Shown here: positions 60,369 to 64,000 of the stretch, in pieces
Layout: the number at the start of each line of letters is the position of its first letter
Numbering within the stretch: position 1 is the stretch's first letter
Origin: Clavelina lepadiformis
Taxonomy: Eukaryota; Chordata; Ascidiacea; Aplousobranchia; Clavelinidae
NCBI RefSeq assembly: GCF_947623445.1
Contig: NC_135247.1
Coordinates: forward strand, 6,388,501 to 6,452,500
DNA: 64,000 nt
Direction: 5' to 3'
Notes under the pieces: generated by a model
What the model saw: the letters and a program-made list of their open reading frames with translations, nothing else
Told to the model about the DNA's origin: nothing
Databases searched by the model: none
Position numbers and translations under genes: made by a program

Positions 60369-63300
60369 CTGCACTCAGCGAACACATACATCTTCTATAA
60401 ATTTCGCAGCATAAGCGATACTCCACATATCCAAACAACTCCTGAGTAAACTGAAAAAAGAAATAAAAGAGTATGATTACCATTCACTACGTTTTAATTT
60501 GTTGGTAGTTTAATGTATTAAGTCTAATGTATAATCAGTCCAAAACTTGTGAACCATATATACTCACTTTTAGTTTGCTGTTAATGAATGCTCTTCAAAG
60601 CAAAATGTCCTTCAAGGATGCATATTACATGAGTAACATCAAGAACCGAATTGTTAGGTTTTTATATTCTTTCTAAACTGACTTTAAACATTTACAATCC
60701 CTTTACTAACTCTGCCACATCATTCTAGTCTCTGTATACTGTTTATACGTTTCCTGTTGTTTTTTTCTAGCTTTCTTATTATACTGTATTGTTTAATACA
60801 ATTGACGAAGGAATAAGCGAAATGAGCCCACGTTCGCACACCAAACCAACAATCAAACATCTGCACGACATAAAGTGAAACCCTGGACCAAAGCATATCT
60901 ACTTCATGAAACAAACTTACCTTTTTATTAGAGTAATGTGATGAAAAACCAATCTGCGCAAGTTGAAGGTCGTATGTTATAGCAGAGACGTCTCCCGATG
61001 ACGATCCTACATTGATGACAAAAATATGAAATACTTGTTTAATTTGGTTTGGGTTGGGCACTATTTTATCAACGAAATCGTATATTGTTATAGGACTATA
61101 CAAAGCAAGGGTAAACGGTGTTCATTAATAAGTATATGTAACATATTTTATGCTGATTTGTCATACTGAAAAACATTCAGTCAACTATACTGTAGCATCA
61201 AAAAGAACCTTCAAGGGCAAAATTTAGGATAGCGTTCCGTAGGCGATTAACAATTTCATTTAGCCCACTAAATTCTGACACATAGTACACCCTCTCATCT
61301 GTATCGGTTCCTGTCGCTACAACCTATTAAAAACGTCGTCATACATTAAAGTTCAGCAACCTACTCAACCAAAAGGAAATAAGTGAACTTTCTGAGAAAC
61401 TTAAATTCCTACTCGAAGTTCTTTTTTGACAGCGCGGCCCACACCAACAGAAAATGTAGTTATGCCAAGAGATCGAACATATGCTGCACTTTGCTCTAAA
61501 TATTCAGCATCGCTTGATCTAAACACATCACGATTTAAATAATTTGACAACTACCAAAGTAACAGTAGGCCTATACCATAATTATCACATAGTTGTACGG
61601 AAATCGCTTAAGCTATTTGTACCTGCCATCGGTTAACAAGATCAAAACTTTTGCAGTTGAGTCGGAGTCAAAACGATTGGAGCTTTTGAAATCTGCGACA
61701 GTTTTATTCAATGCATGTGCGGTGTATGTTGTGAAGCTGAAGAGGTCTATTTTATCTACAGCTTCCTAAAAACATATAAAAAGACAATCTTTTCAAAACC
61801 TTGCTTTAGGAATGTAATCTACATACTCAATTCACTATTCATTACAGCATGTGATAGCATCTATATTGATCGTACTTATATAACGAGATTAACTACTTTG
61901 CTATGCGATTTGCTTAACGTAAAACATAAATCAATATTCAATATTAATATCGCATATCAGGGGTGGGAAAATTTATTCAATGAAAAAGTTATTTGCGGAA
62001 AATTACAAACACCAGCGAGCCGCAAAATCAGTAGTGTCAATACAAATACGGCAAACAATGCACGGATAATGAACAATAATGGATATTACTCTTCAGCTAG
62101 AAGAGCCACAAAAAACATGTCGGTGAGCCACATGCGGCGCGCGAGCCTCAGTTTGCCCACCTTTGGCATATAGGATATGTTATGTAATATGTATACATAT
62201 AGAAGTCACTCACCCCAAAAGCTGCTGTGCTGTTATATTCACCGAGTGCTATTTCCGTGACTATGTAAGGTTGCTCGTTGAGTGGTCTATAAAACAAATA
62301 TGCACTTCCGATATGTCCATTGTTAGGCTACTTCGAAAAAAGTTTGAATATTCGAATGAGGTTCATTTCTCAATCTTTGTTTTAAATTGACTATTTTCGT
62401 TATAGGTATTGTTGTAATAATCGATAGAAAGCGCTCAACGGAAATTATTAAACTGTCAATGCAATTTTAATACACTTACAGTGAGTCGTAAAAATGGGCG
62501 TACTGGACCACTCCCACCCTGGTGGAATCATCGTTGATGTTAAAGTTGTTTGCGACTGCTTTGGTCCAGTTTTTGACACGTTCGAAATTGTCAGCCCCAA
62601 CAGAACCAGATCCATCAAGCAAAAACATCAAATCCAGAGCAAATATTGGACAACCTGAGATCATAAAAAATGCTTGTTAAATGCTCTTTAAAAATTAGAA
62701 ATTTAAAGTAAGATGATAATAAATGAAAGTAGTTTATTTGCTTTACTTGTATTTATTGTTCTTGGGTCCGGGTTCCAAGCCTGACCCAAGTCAGAAGTTT
62801 TATAACAATATCCAGGGTTGTAGTTGACGTTTGTACACATTTGTTTTTGTGTGGGAGAGCAGGCCTGCATTTTATGAAAATATGAAGTACGATTATCTTT
62901 GTAAAACGTATACAGTTTGAAACACTTCGTCGAAGCCATCCAAAGGTTATAAGAACAAGTGCAGAAAAGCTTTCGACTGAGTATAAAATTGATATAGAAT
63001 GGAAGAGATGTTTTTACAGTACTACTGCTTAATTACCACCAAATCTCCTTCTGCACTAAGCTCCAGAGATTGCCCAAAAGCACTTCCCGGTTGCAGATCT
63101 GGCGGTCTAATTGACGAACAATTTGTATTGCCCATCAGATGACATGAGAAAAGGTTCCCGGTAGCTAAATATACTCCCTTTTTCATAGTATTCGAAATAT
63201 TTTTTAAAGTTAAAATTAATATAGTAATGGGATTATTAATTATTTGGTTGCCAGATGTCGCACTTTTAAGAAAAAGCTACCAGTGTAATGCAAAACTAAA

Positions 63301-63398
63301 GTAGGCTACTGGAAGTGGTCTTACGTATTCTGGAACTTGAATTCTTTTCATCACTTGTATTCGTTGTATCAGTAAAATAGGGTGCTCCCACCATGAAG
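60301..63398 (-). CDS. I-domain (alpha-A) integrin alpha chain, N-terminal part
   Basis: Cell-surface adhesion receptor subunit. Minus-strand exons, phases compatible: 63325-63398 (FMVGAPYFTD, FG-GAP blade 1), 63037-63164 (GNLFSCHLMG...SAFGQSLELS), 62747-62864 (ACSPTQKQMC...GYCYKTS), 62480-62654, 62214-62286, 61623-61765, 61413-61518, 61209-61323, then 60921-61006 or 60301-60368. The inserted I domain starts ALDLMFLLDGSGSVG (MIDAS DxSxS), has the MIDAS Thr region FTTYTAHAL and Asp in LILLTDG, and ends VSEFSGLNEIVNRL. FALEG..., LAQIGFSS is the standard return to the propeller. The signal-peptide exon lies right of the window. Blades 3-7, thigh/calf and transmembrane parts are not found downstream, so the locus looks truncated or interrupted. 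Ascidian I-domain integrins are known and form their own group. Confidence 0.85.
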
Positions 63399-64000
63399 CT
63401 TTAATAACAAGAAAATAATTAAAAATTGTTATAACCTGCCGATTCATTGTTGCAGTTAAGTTTTGACTGGATTTGCTATATGTACAAGCCAGTAGCTGAT
63501 ACAGGTGCCAGTTGTGTTGGCCTACGTTTTATGGCAGTATACTTGTATAGCTGCATGGTAGTTGTTATGGGTGCCGTCAAAGAGTTAAAATGGATGAGTG
63601 AATGAGTAAAGTTATGTCGTTGTATTAAATCTGTGTCTATCTTATAGTAACGAAAGGACATCGCACATGCGTTTTATGTTGTACAACAACCAGGAAGTCG
63701 AGCGTTGGGTGTGCAGTGTGAATATTGTCATTCTTGCATATTGCTTCCTTGATAAACCCGAAAATATATACACAGCTTGTACATAATTGTTAATGTTATC
63801 ATAATTATATGCAAGTTAGGCATTTTGTACCGCTAAAGTTTGCAGCCAATTGCTTTTTTCACTTCGAATCGGTTGTTGAACGTAAGTGTTAGTGGGATTG
63901 CTGTAGGCTGTGAGTAAAGCAAACTTCATAATCATGCATAAATGTTTTTATTCTTTATATGTTTTACATGCATTCAGATTATGTCGGCTACTTATGAAGT
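63399..64000. other. integrin upstream intron, no exon recognised
   Basis: The exon upstream of 63398 must supply two bases of the split codon plus the signal peptide and first FG motif; none was seen up to the window end. Confidence 0.4.

Overview
The window looks like nuclear DNA of an ascidian tunicate, most likely Ciona. This is inferred from an AT-rich, intron-dense gene structure with short exons, chordate-type genes (SREBP, an I-domain integrin alpha chain), and many hAT, Penelope, LINE and tRNA-SINE remnants. Five gene loci of known family, one lineage-amplified gene cluster and one unrecognised single-exon gene can be read.

Left part (1-14.7 kb). The 3' end of an NT5DC2/3-like HAD 5'-nucleotidase gene (+) is followed by a repeat-rich gap holding a Penelope-like retroelement relic. 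Next comes a complete SREBP gene (+, 20 coding exons). All 20 exons join in one frame to 1146 residues, with bHLH-Zip, the S2P and S1P cleavage sites, two membrane segments and the SCAP-binding regulatory domain. About 1.1 kb upstream of its ATG lies an SRE-like decamer 18 bp from an inverted CCAAT box, the architecture known from vertebrate sterol-regulated promoters.

Middle (16-57.4 kb). A cluster of 4-coumarate-CoA-ligase-like / luciferase-family acyl-CoA synthetases: gene A (-), gene B (+), gene C (+), pseudogene 1 (+), gene D (+, no first exon) and pseudogene 2 (+, truncated). All share the same intron positions. A and B end in the peroxisomal signal SKL; C and D do not. C plus pseudogene 1 and D plus pseudogene 2 are two copies of one tandem duplication whose left breakpoint lies in intron 1, which explains the missing first exon of D. 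Between B and C sits a single-exon gene with its own TATA box, encoding a 210-residue protein whose C-terminal 145 residues resemble the IL-1 family beta-trefoil.

Right end (57.4-64 kb). A foldback element with a 9-bp target duplication, then the N-terminal part of an I-domain integrin alpha gene (-): beta-propeller blade 1-2 exons and a whole I domain, followed by two homologous alternative exons. The rest of the integrin coding sequence is not found downstream.
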